From: Roseiarcus sp963832305
GTDB lineage: Bacteria > Pseudomonadota > Alphaproteobacteria > Rhizobiales > Beijerinckiaceae
Direction of reading: 5' to 3'
DNA: 64,000 bases
NCBI GenBank assembly: GCA_963832305.1
Contig: CAWHTU010000014.1
Coordinates: forward strand, 310,001-374,000
The notes beneath the pieces are model-generated. The model had not been told where the DNA came from and searched no databases. It worked only from the letters and a program-made list of their open reading frames with translations. Below, piece by piece: positions 55,622 through 63,569 of this stretch. Position numbers and translations under genes: made by a program. Positions within the stretch are counted from its first letter, which is position 1, and every line of letters starts with the position of its first letter.

Positions 55622-56455
55622 TCACTCGGCGAGCGTCAGTCCGACGCCGTCGGCGCTCAGGGTCCGCCCGCCGGCGGCCGCGTCCTCGACCCGGTCGAGC
55701 CTCAGAAGCGCGAGCGCTTCGCGCCCCGACGACGACCCGAGCACGCCGACCGCAAGCTCGCGGTCCACGATGAGCGCGCCCGGCGTCGGCGGCGGACCCG
55801 CCAGCTTGACGCGCACGATGCGCCGGCGCGTGGTTCCGCGATGCTTCATCCGCGAAACGACCTCCTGCCCGACATAGCAGCCCTTGTCGAAATCGACGCC
55901 GTGCAACAGGTCGAGGTTGACGTCGTGCGGGAAGGCGTCGCCATAGGCGAAATCGAGCCCGCCCTTCGGCGCGACGGCGCTGATGCGCAAGCCCTCGTAC
56001 TCGTTGACGTGCTCCGCCCCAAGGGCGGCTGCGGTCGGGCGAGGCAGAATCGCCCGCCAGCCCAGGCGCGGATCGCGCGGATCGGCGTAGAGAAGGGCGC
56101 CCTCGATCGCCGTTGGTTCGCCGCCCCAGAAGGCGGCGACGGCGCGAGTGGCGCTCTCGTCGGCGACCGCGACCTTGGCGCGCAGCTTATAGAATCCGAG
56201 CCGCTTGGCGAGTTCGGGCGCCTGTGCGGCCGCACAATCGAGGAAATAGGCCGCGCCGCCGGCGCCGGGCGTGCGCACGACGATCATGTCGAACAGAATC
56301 TTGCCCTGCGGCGTGAGCAGCGCCGCATAGGCCGCTTCGCCCGGCTCGAGCCGCTCGACGTCGTTGGTCAAGAGACCCTGGAGAAAGCCGGCCGCGTCCG
56401 CGCCGCTGACCGAAACGACGCCGCGATCCGCGAGAGAAGCCGCTTTCTTGCTCAT
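55622..56455 (-). CDS. YgfZ/GcvT-domain folate-binding protein
   Basis: A 277-residue folate-binding protein that helps build or repair Fe-S clusters of some enzymes. It begins MSKKAASLADRGVVSVSGAD, has GFLQGLLTNDVERLEPGEAA, and carries the diagnostic KGCYVGQEVVSRMKHRGTTR motif (Cys essential in E. coli YgfZ). Start ATG 56455. A longer frame extends upstream but lacks family sequence. It diverges from the dihydroorotase gene. Confidence 0.92.
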   Translation of the reverse strand: MSKKAASLADRGVVSVSGADAAGFLQGLLTNDVERLEPGEAAYAALLTPQGKILFDMIVVRTPGAGGAAYFLDCAAAQAPELAKRLGFYKLRAKVAVADESATRAVAAFWGGEPTAIEGALLYADPRDPRLGWRAILPRPTAAALGAEHVNEYEGLRISAVAPKGGLDFAYGDAFPHDVNLDLLHGVDFDKGCYVGQEVVSRMKHRGTTRRRIVRVKLAGPPPTPGALIVDRELAVGVLGSSSGREALALLRLDRVEDAAAGGRTLSADGVGLTLAE

Positions 56456-56537
56456 GTCTTCGCCTCCGGTCGCGCTTGCGGGGAACGATACTGTCAAATA
56501 GGCCGCTTTCGCGCCGCTGCAAGAAAGGAATAAGGCC

Positions 56538-57854
56538 ATGCCGCCGGGTTTCGATTGCGTCCTCCTGAACGGAACCGTGGTCAACCACGACGGGATCGGC
56601 GCGCGCGACATCGGCGTTCGCGACGGGCGCGTCGCCGGGATTGGCGCCCTGGGCGCCGCGGCCGCGGCCGAGCGCATCGATTGCCGCGGCCTTCACATTC
56701 TTCCCGGCGTCATCGATTCCCAGGTCCATTTTCGCGAGCCGGGCCTCGTTCACAAGGAGGATCTCGAGACCGGTTCGCGCGCCGCCGTGCTCGGCGGCGT
56801 GACCGCGGTGTTCGAAATGCCCAATACCGATCCGACGACGACCAGCGCCGAGGCCGTCGCCGACAAGCTTGCCCGGGCGAAGGGCCGCATGCATTGCGAC
56901 TTCGCATTCTGGGTCGGCGGCACGCATGACAACCTCGCCGATCTGCCCGAATTCGAGCGACTGCCGGGCGCGGCCGGAATCAAGGTGTTCATGGGCTCAT
57001 CGACCGGACGCCTCCTGGTCGCGGACGACGCGGGGGTGCTGGCGATCCTCAAGCGTATCCGCCGCCGCGCCGCGTTCCACAGCGAGGACGAGGCGCGACT
57101 CAATGAGCGCAAGGCTCTCCGCGTCGCCGGCGACCCGTCCTCCCATCCCGTCTGGCGCGATGAGATCGCAGCCCTGCGCTCGACCGAGCGCCTCATCCGC
57201 CTCGCGCGCGAGGCGCGGGCCCAAGTGCACGTCCTGCACGTCTCGACCCGCGAGGAGACGGAGTTCCTGGCCGGCGCCAAGGACGTCGCCAGCTGCGAGG
57301 CGACGCCGCATCACCTGACGCTGAGCGCCGAGGACTACCCGCGCCTTGGGACAAAAATGCAGATGAACCCGCCGGTGCGCGGCCGGGACCATCGCGACGC
57401 GATCTGGCGCGGCCTTCAGGCGGGCGTCGTCGACGTCCTCGGCTCCGACCATGCGCCCCACACGCTGGAAGAGAAGGCGAGACCCTATCCCGAGAGCCCG
57501 TCCGGCATGATCGGCGTCCAGACGCTCGTTCCGATCATGCTGGACCACGTCAACGCCGGGAGGCTCACCCTCGAGCGGTTCGTCGATCTGACCAGCGCCG
57601 GACCCCAGCGCCTCTTCGGGATCGCAGGCAAGGGCCGCATCGCCGCCGGCTACGACGCCGATTTCACGATCGTCGATCTCAAGCGCCGCGAGACCATTCT
57701 CGATTCCTGGATCGCTTCGCGCTCGCGCTGGACCCCCTACGACGGACGGGTGGTGACGGGATGGCCGGTCGGGACCTTCGTGCGCGGCCGCCGGGTGATG
57801 TGGGAGGGCGAACTGACTGGGCCATCAGCGGGCGAGGCGGTGCGGTTCGGGTGA
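56538..57854 (+). CDS. pyrC: Dihydroorotase family amidohydrolase
   Basis: Cyclic amidohydrolase of 438 residues, dihydroorotase-like. Motifs: GVIDSQVHFREPGLVHKEDL, where the usual D-x-H-x-H has Gln at the first His position; the carboxylated-Lys region GIKVFMGSSTG; HSEDEARL; CEATPHHLTLSAED; and VLGSDHAPHTLEEKARPYPE. The remaining metal and orotate-binding residues look intact. Whether it is the cell's active PyrC or an allied family member such as the PyrC' type is uncertain because of the first-His change. Confidence 0.8.
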   Translation: MPPGFDCVLLNGTVVNHDGIGARDIGVRDGRVAGIGALGAAAAAERIDCRGLHILPGVIDSQVHFREPGLVHKEDLETGSRAAVLGGVTAVFEMPNTDPTTTSAEAVADKLARAKGRMHCDFAFWVGGTHDNLADLPEFERLPGAAGIKVFMGSSTGRLLVADDAGVLAILKRIRRRAAFHSEDEARLNERKALRVAGDPSSHPVWRDEIAALRSTERLIRLAREARAQVHVLHVSTREETEFLAGAKDVASCEATPHHLTLSAEDYPRLGTKMQMNPPVRGRDHRDAIWRGLQAGVVDVLGSDHAPHTLEEKARPYPESPSGMIGVQTLVPIMLDHVNAGRLTLERFVDLTSAGPQRLFGIAGKGRIAAGYDADFTIVDLKRRETILDSWIASRSRWTPYDGRVVTGWPVGTFVRGRRVMWEGELTGPSAGEAVRFG

Positions 57855-57870
57855 CGGCCACGGTTGCGCG

Positions 57871-58359
57871 CTAGCCGCGCAACACTGGTTGCCTTCGCCG
57901 GACCGGCGAGGACTGTATGATCGATGTGCTCGTCTGCGCGAACGGAAGCAATCGGTCGATGACGCGTTCGAGATCATCGACGCGGGGCACAAAGACTTTT
58001 GCAACAAAGCAATCCTCACCCGTCACGCGATCGCACTCGATGATCTCGGGGATATCGGCCAAGAGCTGGCTCACGCGCTGCAATTCGCCCATCGTCGGAC
58101 GGATGCGGATATAGGCCCCAATTCCAAGCCCGAGCGCCGTTGGATCGAGCCGGACTGTAAATCGGATGATAACGCCCAAATCTTCGAGGCGTTTCATTCG
58201 GTCGGATGTGCTTTGCGGCGAGAGCCCGATCAGCCTCGCGAGATCGGCGGTCGACGTGCGCGCATTGCGGTCGAGCGCCTCGATGAGCCGCCGGTCGTTT
58301 TCATCAAGATCGACGGTCTCGATTCTGCGGTGATTTCGCATTCTCTCCTCCGAAAACAT
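57871..58359 (-). CDS. Lrp/AsnC-family transcriptional regulator
   Basis: A 162-residue Lrp-type regulator with an N-terminal HTH (VDLDENDRRLIEALDRNART, STADLARLIGLSPQSTSDRM, KRLEDLGVIIRFTVRLDP) and a C-terminal RAM effector domain (DIPEIIECDRVTGEDCFVAK). Start ATG 58359, or 58341 (second Met). It is divergent from the EamA gene only 22 bases away, an arrangement in which the regulator normally controls the exporter in response to an amino acid. Confidence 0.9.
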   Translation of the reverse strand: MFSEERMRNHRRIETVDLDENDRRLIEALDRNARTSTADLARLIGLSPQSTSDRMKRLEDLGVIIRFTVRLDPTALGLGIGAYIRIRPTMGELQRVSQLLADIPEIIECDRVTGEDCFVAKVFVPRVDDLERVIDRLLPFAQTSTSIIQSSPVRRRQPVLRG

Positions 58360-58381
58360 CGCTCACGATACCATATCCCCC

Positions 58382-59299
58382 ATGAATCTCAGTCGTCATT
58401 CGCCGTGGGGCTGTCAATATCCCGGAATGACGGAACTCGTTCACTTCTCGCCCACGAGACTGGCCGATCGCGCGCCTCCGCACGCGTTCTTTATGGTCAG
58501 TGCGCTTTTCCACTACCTCGGCCCTTCGTTCGCTGTCCTGCTTTTCAGCCATGTCGGCGTGCTTGGCGTGGCTTGGCTGAGGATCGCCTCGGCCGCGGTC
58601 GTCTTCGCGGCGTGGCGACGCCCGTGGCGGAGCGTCGTCCGCGCGGATCGCCGCTCTCGCCTATTGGTCGTCGCTCTTGGGACGACGCTTGGGCTCATGA
58701 ATTCCGTGTTTTACCTGGCGATCGCCCGGATGCCGCTGGCGACCGTCGCCGCGATCGAGTTTGTGCCGACCATCGCCATAGCGCTGATCGGCGTGCGGTC
58801 CGTCCGCAACGTCGCCGCCTTGCTCGTCGCCGTCGCCGGCGTCTCCCTGCTGATCGGCTTCCAGTGGTCAGGCGATAAGCTCGGCGTCCTTCTCGCCGTC
58901 GCCAACGCCGGTCTGTTTGGCGGCTATATCGTGATCGGCCACGCCATTTCTCGCGCCGGCGGAGCGAGCGGAATTGATCGCCTTGGAGCGGCGATGCTGA
59001 TCGCGCTCATCGTCGCGATGCCGATTGGCGCTGCTGACGTCGCGCCTGTGCTGTCCAGACCTGCGCTGATCCTCGCCGGAATTGGCGTAGGCGTATCGTC
59101 CTCGGTCATCCCCTACGTTTGCGATCAACTCGCCATGGCGCGGCTGCCCCGCGCCACCTTCGCGCTGATGCTTACCCTCCTGCCGGCGACGGCGACTGTT
59201 GTCGGGGCGGTTGTTCTCGCCCAAATCCCGACCGTGGCGGAGACTGTGGGGATCCTGCTCGTCGCGGCCGGCGTCTATATGCACAAGCCTCCACAATAA
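58382..59299 (+). CDS. EamA-family exporter (RhtA-like)
   Basis: Ten-helix DMT-superfamily transporter, up to 305 residues. Conserved EamA segments: FHYLGPSFAVLLFSHVGVLG, VAWLRIASAAVVFAAWRRPW, RMPLATVAAIEFVPTIAIAL, and PRATFALMLTLLPATATVVG. The set resembles RhtA, an exporter of threonine/homoserine. The N-terminal 40 residues from ATG 58382 lack a helix; ATG 58427 or 58493 may be the true start. Divergent from the Lrp gene, supporting amino-acid export. Confidence 0.87.
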   Translation: MNLSRHSPWGCQYPGMTELVHFSPTRLADRAPPHAFFMVSALFHYLGPSFAVLLFSHVGVLGVAWLRIASAAVVFAAWRRPWRSVVRADRRSRLLVVALGTTLGLMNSVFYLAIARMPLATVAAIEFVPTIAIALIGVRSVRNVAALLVAVAGVSLLIGFQWSGDKLGVLLAVANAGLFGGYIVIGHAISRAGGASGIDRLGAAMLIALIVAMPIGAADVAPVLSRPALILAGIGVGVSSSVIPYVCDQLAMARLPRATFALMLTLLPATATVVGAVVLAQIPTVAETVGILLVAAGVYMHKPPQ

Positions 59300-59321
59300 G
59301 GCTGGCCGCGCGGCCTCCGCG

Positions 59322-59801
59322 TCAGGCGGCGCCCATCACCTGCATCGTAAGCCAGGTCGCCGCCAGCGCCGGCTTGTGGGCTCCCTCGATCTCGACGCTC
59401 GCCTCATAGGTCAATTGCCATTCGCGCGCCGAGCGCGCCGTCACCGCCTGCAAGGTGAAATGCCCGCGCACCCGGCTTCCCGAGCGCACGGGATGGATAA
59501 AGCGCACCTTGTCGAAGCCGTAGTTCACGCCATGGACGGCGCCCTCAATTCTGGGCAGCGCGCTATAGGCCATGGTCGAAAGCAGTGAGAGGGTGAGGAA
59601 GCCGTGGGCGACCGTGCCCCCGAACGCGGTCGCTCTCGCCCGCTCGGGGTCGACATGGATGAACTGCTCGTCTTCGGTGACCTTGGCGAAGGCGTCGATC
59701 CGCCCCTGATCGACGGTCAGCCAGCGGGAGACGAAGCTCTTCCCGACCATCGCCTCAAGGTCGCCCGCGGGAACCTTCTTGACGTCCGCCCAATCGTTCA
59801 T
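59322..59801 (-). CDS. MaoC-like dehydratase
   Basis: Hot-dog fold (R)-specific enoyl-CoA hydratase-like protein of 159 residues. The active-site Asp and His are in DAFAKVTEDEQFIHVDPERA, and GTVAHGFLTLSLLSTMAYSA is the hydratase-2 motif. Start ATG 59801 overlaps the SDR stop (ATGA), so it is cotranscribed with that gene. Together they could make or convert 3-hydroxyacyl-CoA, for example in polyester (PHA) or fatty acid metabolism; this is inference. Confidence 0.9.
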   Translation of the reverse strand: MNDWADVKKVPAGDLEAMVGKSFVSRWLTVDQGRIDAFAKVTEDEQFIHVDPERARATAFGGTVAHGFLTLSLLSTMAYSALPRIEGAVHGVNYGFDKVRFIHPVRSGSRVRGHFTLQAVTARSAREWQLTYEASVEIEGAHKPALAATWLTMQVMGAA

Positions 59802-60610
59802 GTCTCGCCTCCGAACATCGATGGCGGCGGGGCGACCGCAACCCCGCCGTCGACCGGCAGGATCGCGCCGGTCGTGTAGGCGCCGCCCCGCCCGGTCAGG
59901 AAGAGGATCGCGCCGGCAATGTCGTCTTCGCGGCCGAGCCGGCGCATCGGCACGGTTCTCGCTCCGCGCGCCGCCCCCGCTTTGTCGCCGATCGCGAACC
60001 GCGTCATGTGGGTTGCAAACGGCCCCGGCGCGATGGCGTTGACCGTCACCTGCCGGCCGGCGAGCTCCTGGGCGAGAATACGGGTCAGGTGATGCACGGC
60101 CGCCTTCGAGGCGGAATAGGCGTAAGCGGTTTCGGCGCCGGTCGCCGTGCCCATCACCGAGCCGAGGTTGACGATCGTCGACGGCCGTTCGGCGTTGGCC
60201 GAGGCGAAAAGCATCGGCGCGAGATCGCGGGTGAGCGAGAACAGGCCAGCGACGTTGACGCTCATCACCCGGTCCCAGGCCTTCCAGGGATAGGTTTCGA
60301 ACGGCTCGCCCCAGGTCAGGCCGGCATTGTTGACGAGAATGTGCAAGACGTCCGTGCGCCTGCGGGTCTCCGCCGCCACCGCCCCGACTCCCGCTTCGTT
60401 CGCCACCGTGCCGCCGAAGCCCTCGCATGGGCCTAGAGCGGAAAGCTCGTGCGCCGCCTGCTCGCAGGCCTCGGCCTTGCGCGAGGCGATCAAGACCCGG
60501 GCGCCGGCGCGAAGCAGCGCCTCGGCGCAAATCCGTCCGAGGCCGGTCGCCCCGCCGGTCACCAGCGCGGTGCGGCCCTCGACGGAAAAAAGCTGGTTTG
60601 CGCTCAACAT
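59798..60610 (-). CDS. SDR family oxidoreductase
   Basis: Short-chain dehydrogenase, 270 residues from ATG 60610 (282 from 60646). Cofactor motif LVTGGATGLGRICAEALLRA, HILVNNAGLTWGEPF, Ser in IVNLGSVMGTATGAETAYAY, and Tyr-x3-Lys in YAYSASKAAVHHLTRILAQE. The end reads TTGAILPVDGGVAVAPP. Complete frame. It leads the two-gene operon with the MaoC-like dehydratase. Substrate not known; relatives include 3-oxoacyl reductases. Confidence 0.9.
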   Translation of the reverse strand: MLSANQLFSVEGRTALVTGGATGLGRICAEALLRAGARVLIASRKAEACEQAAHELSALGPCEGFGGTVANEAGVGAVAAETRRRTDVLHILVNNAGLTWGEPFETYPWKAWDRVMSVNVAGLFSLTRDLAPMLFASANAERPSTIVNLGSVMGTATGAETAYAYSASKAAVHHLTRILAQELAGRQVTVNAIAPGPFATHMTRFAIGDKAGAARGARTVPMRRLGREDDIAGAILFLTGRGGAYTTGAILPVDGGVAVAPPPSMFGGET

Positions 60611-60759
60611 GGCTCCCTGCGACGGTCGCGTTTTGCTAAGGACCATAGCAATTCCGCGGCGAGGGCCAAACCACCGGCGCCGGTCGCCGCTGACTGGCGA
60701 ATATTCTGGCCGCGGGCCATGTCTGGCGCTCGGCCGCTTCGCATCGAGGGGAACGGACG

Positions 60760-61320
60760 ATGGTGGGAGAGACGCCGCTGCGCTTCGTGGTCATGGTCGG
60801 GAGCCTGCGGAAAGGCTCCTTCAACGCGGCGATCGCCCGCGCCCTGCCCCTGCTCGCGCCGGAAGGCGTTTCGATCACGCCGCTCGGGTCGGTCGGCGAC
60901 TTCCCGCTCTATAACCACGATGTCCAGCTTGAGGGCTTTCCGGGTGTCGTCCCGGAAATGGCGGACGCGATTCGGGCCGCGGACGGCGTAATCATCGTCA
61001 CGCCGGAGTATAACCACACGATTCCCGGCGCCCTGAAAAACGCAATCGACTGGATCTCCCGTCTGCCCGATCAGCCTTTCGCCGCCAAGCCGGTCGCGCT
61101 GGAGAGCGCGTCGCAGGGACTTTGGGGCGGGTTGCGCGCCCAACTCGCCTTGCGCCAGATGTTCGTTTATCTCGACGGCCGCCTGCTCCAAAAGCCCGAG
61201 GTCATCATTCCGCAGGTCCAAACCAAGGTCGACCCCTCGACCGGCGAACTGACCGATCCGGCGACGCGCGGCTTCATCGCCGACCAGCTCAAGGCCTTCG
61301 CCGCTTTCGTCCGGCGTTGA
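60760..61320 (+). CDS. NADPH-dependent FMN reductase
   Basis: Flavodoxin-fold reductase of 186 residues, NADPH-dependent FMN/quinone reductase group (ChrR/YieF-like). FMN-binding GSLRKGSFNAAIARALPLLA and TPEYNHTIPGALKNAIDWIS are diagnostic, and GSVGDFPLYNHDVQLEGFP is the family-conserved loop. Start ATG 60760, preceded by GGGGAACGGACG. Cytoplasmic; probably reduces quinones or flavin, giving protection from oxidative or metal stress. Confidence 0.92.
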   Translation: MVGETPLRFVVMVGSLRKGSFNAAIARALPLLAPEGVSITPLGSVGDFPLYNHDVQLEGFPGVVPEMADAIRAADGVIIVTPEYNHTIPGALKNAIDWISRLPDQPFAAKPVALESASQGLWGGLRAQLALRQMFVYLDGRLLQKPEVIIPQVQTKVDPSTGELTDPATRGFIADQLKAFAAFVRR

Positions 61321-61375
61321 CGGGAGAAACGGCGCCGACCACATTGGCAAAGCCGCCCACGGGAAGCAGCCGCTC

Positions 61376-62203
61376 ATGAAAGTCTCGCTCATCCAGATGA
61401 ATTCGATCGCCGACAAGGCCGCCAATATCGCGGCGGCCGAGGCGCTGATCGAGCGCGCCGTCGCCGAGGAGGGGCCGGACTGGGTGCTCTTGCCGGAACA
61501 GTTCGACTGGGCCGGCGGCTCGCGGGCGGAGAAGCTCGCCAGCGCCGAGCGGCTGCCCGGCGGCCCGGCCTATGCGATGGCGCAAGGCCAGGCGGTCAAG
61601 CATCGCATCTTCGTTCATGCCGGGTCGATCATGGAGAGGATCGACGGCGAGGACCGCTACCACAACACCTCCGTCGTCTTTAATCGCGAGGGCGAGGAGA
61701 TCGCCCGCTACCGCAAGATCCATTTGTTTGATGTGACCACCCCGGATGGAGCCGCCTACAAGGAAAGTGCGACGGTCAAGGCGGGCGATCAGGTCGTCAC
61801 CTACGATTGCGAAGGGGTCACGGTCGGCTGCTCGATCTGCTACGACCTGCGCTTTCCCGACCTCTTCCAGGCGCTGGCGGAGAAGGGCGCCGAGATGATC
61901 GCGATGCCGGCCGCCTTCACCATGCAGACCGGCAAGGATCACTGGGAGGTGCTGCTCCGCGCCCGCGCGATCGAGACCGAGGCTTATGTCTGCGCCAGCG
62001 CCCAGACCGGGTCGTTTACGGTCGGCAATGAGAGCCGCCAGACATATGGCCATTCGCTAATCGCCGATCCCTGGGGCCACGTGGTGGCCAAGGCCTCGGA
62101 CGGGGTTGGGATCGTCTCGGCCCGGATAGACCCGGCGAGGGTCAAGAAGGTGCGCGAGATGATTCCGGTGGCGGAGCATAAGGTTAAGATCGCTCGAAAC
62201 TAG
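61376..62203 (+). CDS. Carbon-nitrogen hydrolase (nitrilase superfamily, Nit1-like)
   Basis: A 275-residue nitrilase-superfamily amidase. The Glu-Lys-Cys triad is visible: Glu in WVLLPEQFDW, Lys in RYRKIHLFDV, Cys in GCSICYDLRFPDLFQ. The KIHLFD and CYDLRFP sequences are those of the Nit1/NIT2 branch, which includes enzymes that repair deaminated glutathione. Start ATG 61376. The gene sits 55 bases after the FMN reductase and may share its transcript. Confidence 0.92.
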   Translation: MKVSLIQMNSIADKAANIAAAEALIERAVAEEGPDWVLLPEQFDWAGGSRAEKLASAERLPGGPAYAMAQGQAVKHRIFVHAGSIMERIDGEDRYHNTSVVFNREGEEIARYRKIHLFDVTTPDGAAYKESATVKAGDQVVTYDCEGVTVGCSICYDLRFPDLFQALAEKGAEMIAMPAAFTMQTGKDHWEVLLRARAIETEAYVCASAQTGSFTVGNESRQTYGHSLIADPWGHVVAKASDGVGIVSARIDPARVKKVREMIPVAEHKVKIARN

Positions 62204-62212
62204 AGCGCGGCC

Positions 62213-63234
62213 CTAAGCTGGCACGAGATAGGGAAACTTGTCGGCCCGTTGGTTCTTGGCGACCGAGGGCTTGAGGCCGGAGGGAATAGCCGTTCCAGAG
62301 ACGAGGGACAGCATGACTTCGGGCGCGTTGTCCGCCATCGTCCGGCCATTGCGGACGGCGAACCCGAATGTCGCGGGCGTCCCTATGACGTAGGGCAGGA
62401 CATCGGGGAAAAGCTGCCGGGCCACCGTCTCGCCGCAGCCCTTTGGGTCGGCTGAGGTTCCGCTGGCCGCGACGACGGCGGCGATATGCTCCGCGATGTG
62501 CTTGCCTTCCGCGGCAAAGTCCTTGGACGGGTGCCGGGTGTTGGCAGGATTTGCGAAATGTGTGTCGTCCGGCCAGAAGATCGGCCACATCATGGGAAAG
62601 CCGCCGCGGTTAATTTGGCGCCAGCCGCCGGCGTCCGTCGCGAGTTTGGTGGCGCACCAGACGCCGATGCGGGCGCCGGGTTTGAGCTCAGGATGTCCAT
62701 GGGAGATCTCGAGCGCGATCGATTCGACCGTCGTGCCGGCGAAGCTGTTTTTCGCGGCCTCGGGGCGCCAGGCTGAAAGATCGACTGCGTTCCGTCTCTT
62801 ACCGCTCCGTTCACCTTTGCAAGCAGCGAGAGGTCGATGTAGAACGAGTCAGCGGCGCGCCCTGCCCACAGGCCGACGCCCCCGGCGCTGGCCGGCTCGC
62901 CGGTCCTGCCCTCGAGCACAAGCTGGCCGGTCGCCGAGTCCTCTCGCGCCTCGGGCCCAGTGAGAACGTGGAGCCTCATCGCTTGCCGTCCGTCCGCGGC
63001 CGGCTCGCCGAAGGAAATGCGATAGGTCAGGGTTTCGAAATCGGCCCTGTCGAAGTGCGCCTTGAACTCGTAGCGCGCCTCGTGGTGAAAGCCCGGCTTT
63101 ACGTGGACTCCTGTAATATTCGAATTGACGTCCATGATGAGCACGGTGCTGCCGGCGCCCTGGAAAACATAGAGGTCGTCGATAAAGAGCTGGCCGTTCT
63201 GAGCTGCGAGCGGGGTATCGAGATGATGAGACAT
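62213..63234 (-). CDS. DUF4331-family protein (apparent frameshift)
   Basis: About 340 residues in two frames. The first starts MSHHLDTPLAAQNGQLFIDD (ATG 63234, with GGAGGG before it) and holds LYVFQGAGSTVLIMDVNSNI, the DUF4331 opening. One base appears missing near 62785: restoring it gives AWRPEAAKNSFAG and continues into EISHGHPELKPGARIGVW and INRGGFPMMWPIFWPDDTHF, ending at 62213. DUF4331 proteins are of unknown function and often occur alone; no signal peptide is obvious here, though some relatives are secreted. Confidence 0.78.
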
Positions 63235-63569
63235 GCGAACCCTCCATGATCTGGCGATTCGTCGGCGACAAACTCGGCGTCGACGGTCGGCGGCCAGTCC
63301 GGCTTGCATAACGGCGCGGGGCGTCATCTTCAATCGGAAGCGGCGCCCGGCCGCCGTTGTCGCGCAGCCCAAAATGGCGTTAGTGATTGAGCCGGGCCAC
63401 AAAATTGAACGTCCGCCACCGATAATTGTGTTTGGCCGCGTCGGCGCCGCACAGGATAATGCCTACCGATGAAGGGCCTGCGCCGCAGGCTTGATCCGCA
63501 ACCCCAAGAAGCTATTCGTGCGAACGGCGCGGCGGTTGCGCTCGTCAAGCGGTTAGCGGGAAGGCGCGA
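63235..63569. other. Intergenic region between DUF4331 and corrinoid protein genes
   Basis: About 335 bases between divergent genes. I see no convincing gene; the plus-strand open frame at 63233-63472 has no family features. No clear operator or riboswitch was recognised, though a cobalamin-responsive element would be worth testing given the downstream gene. Confidence 0.35.

Noticed and set aside
63233..63472. 79-residue plus-strand frame upstream of the corrinoid gene
   Set aside because: Arg-rich, no family features, and starts in the DUF4331 leader region; probably chance.
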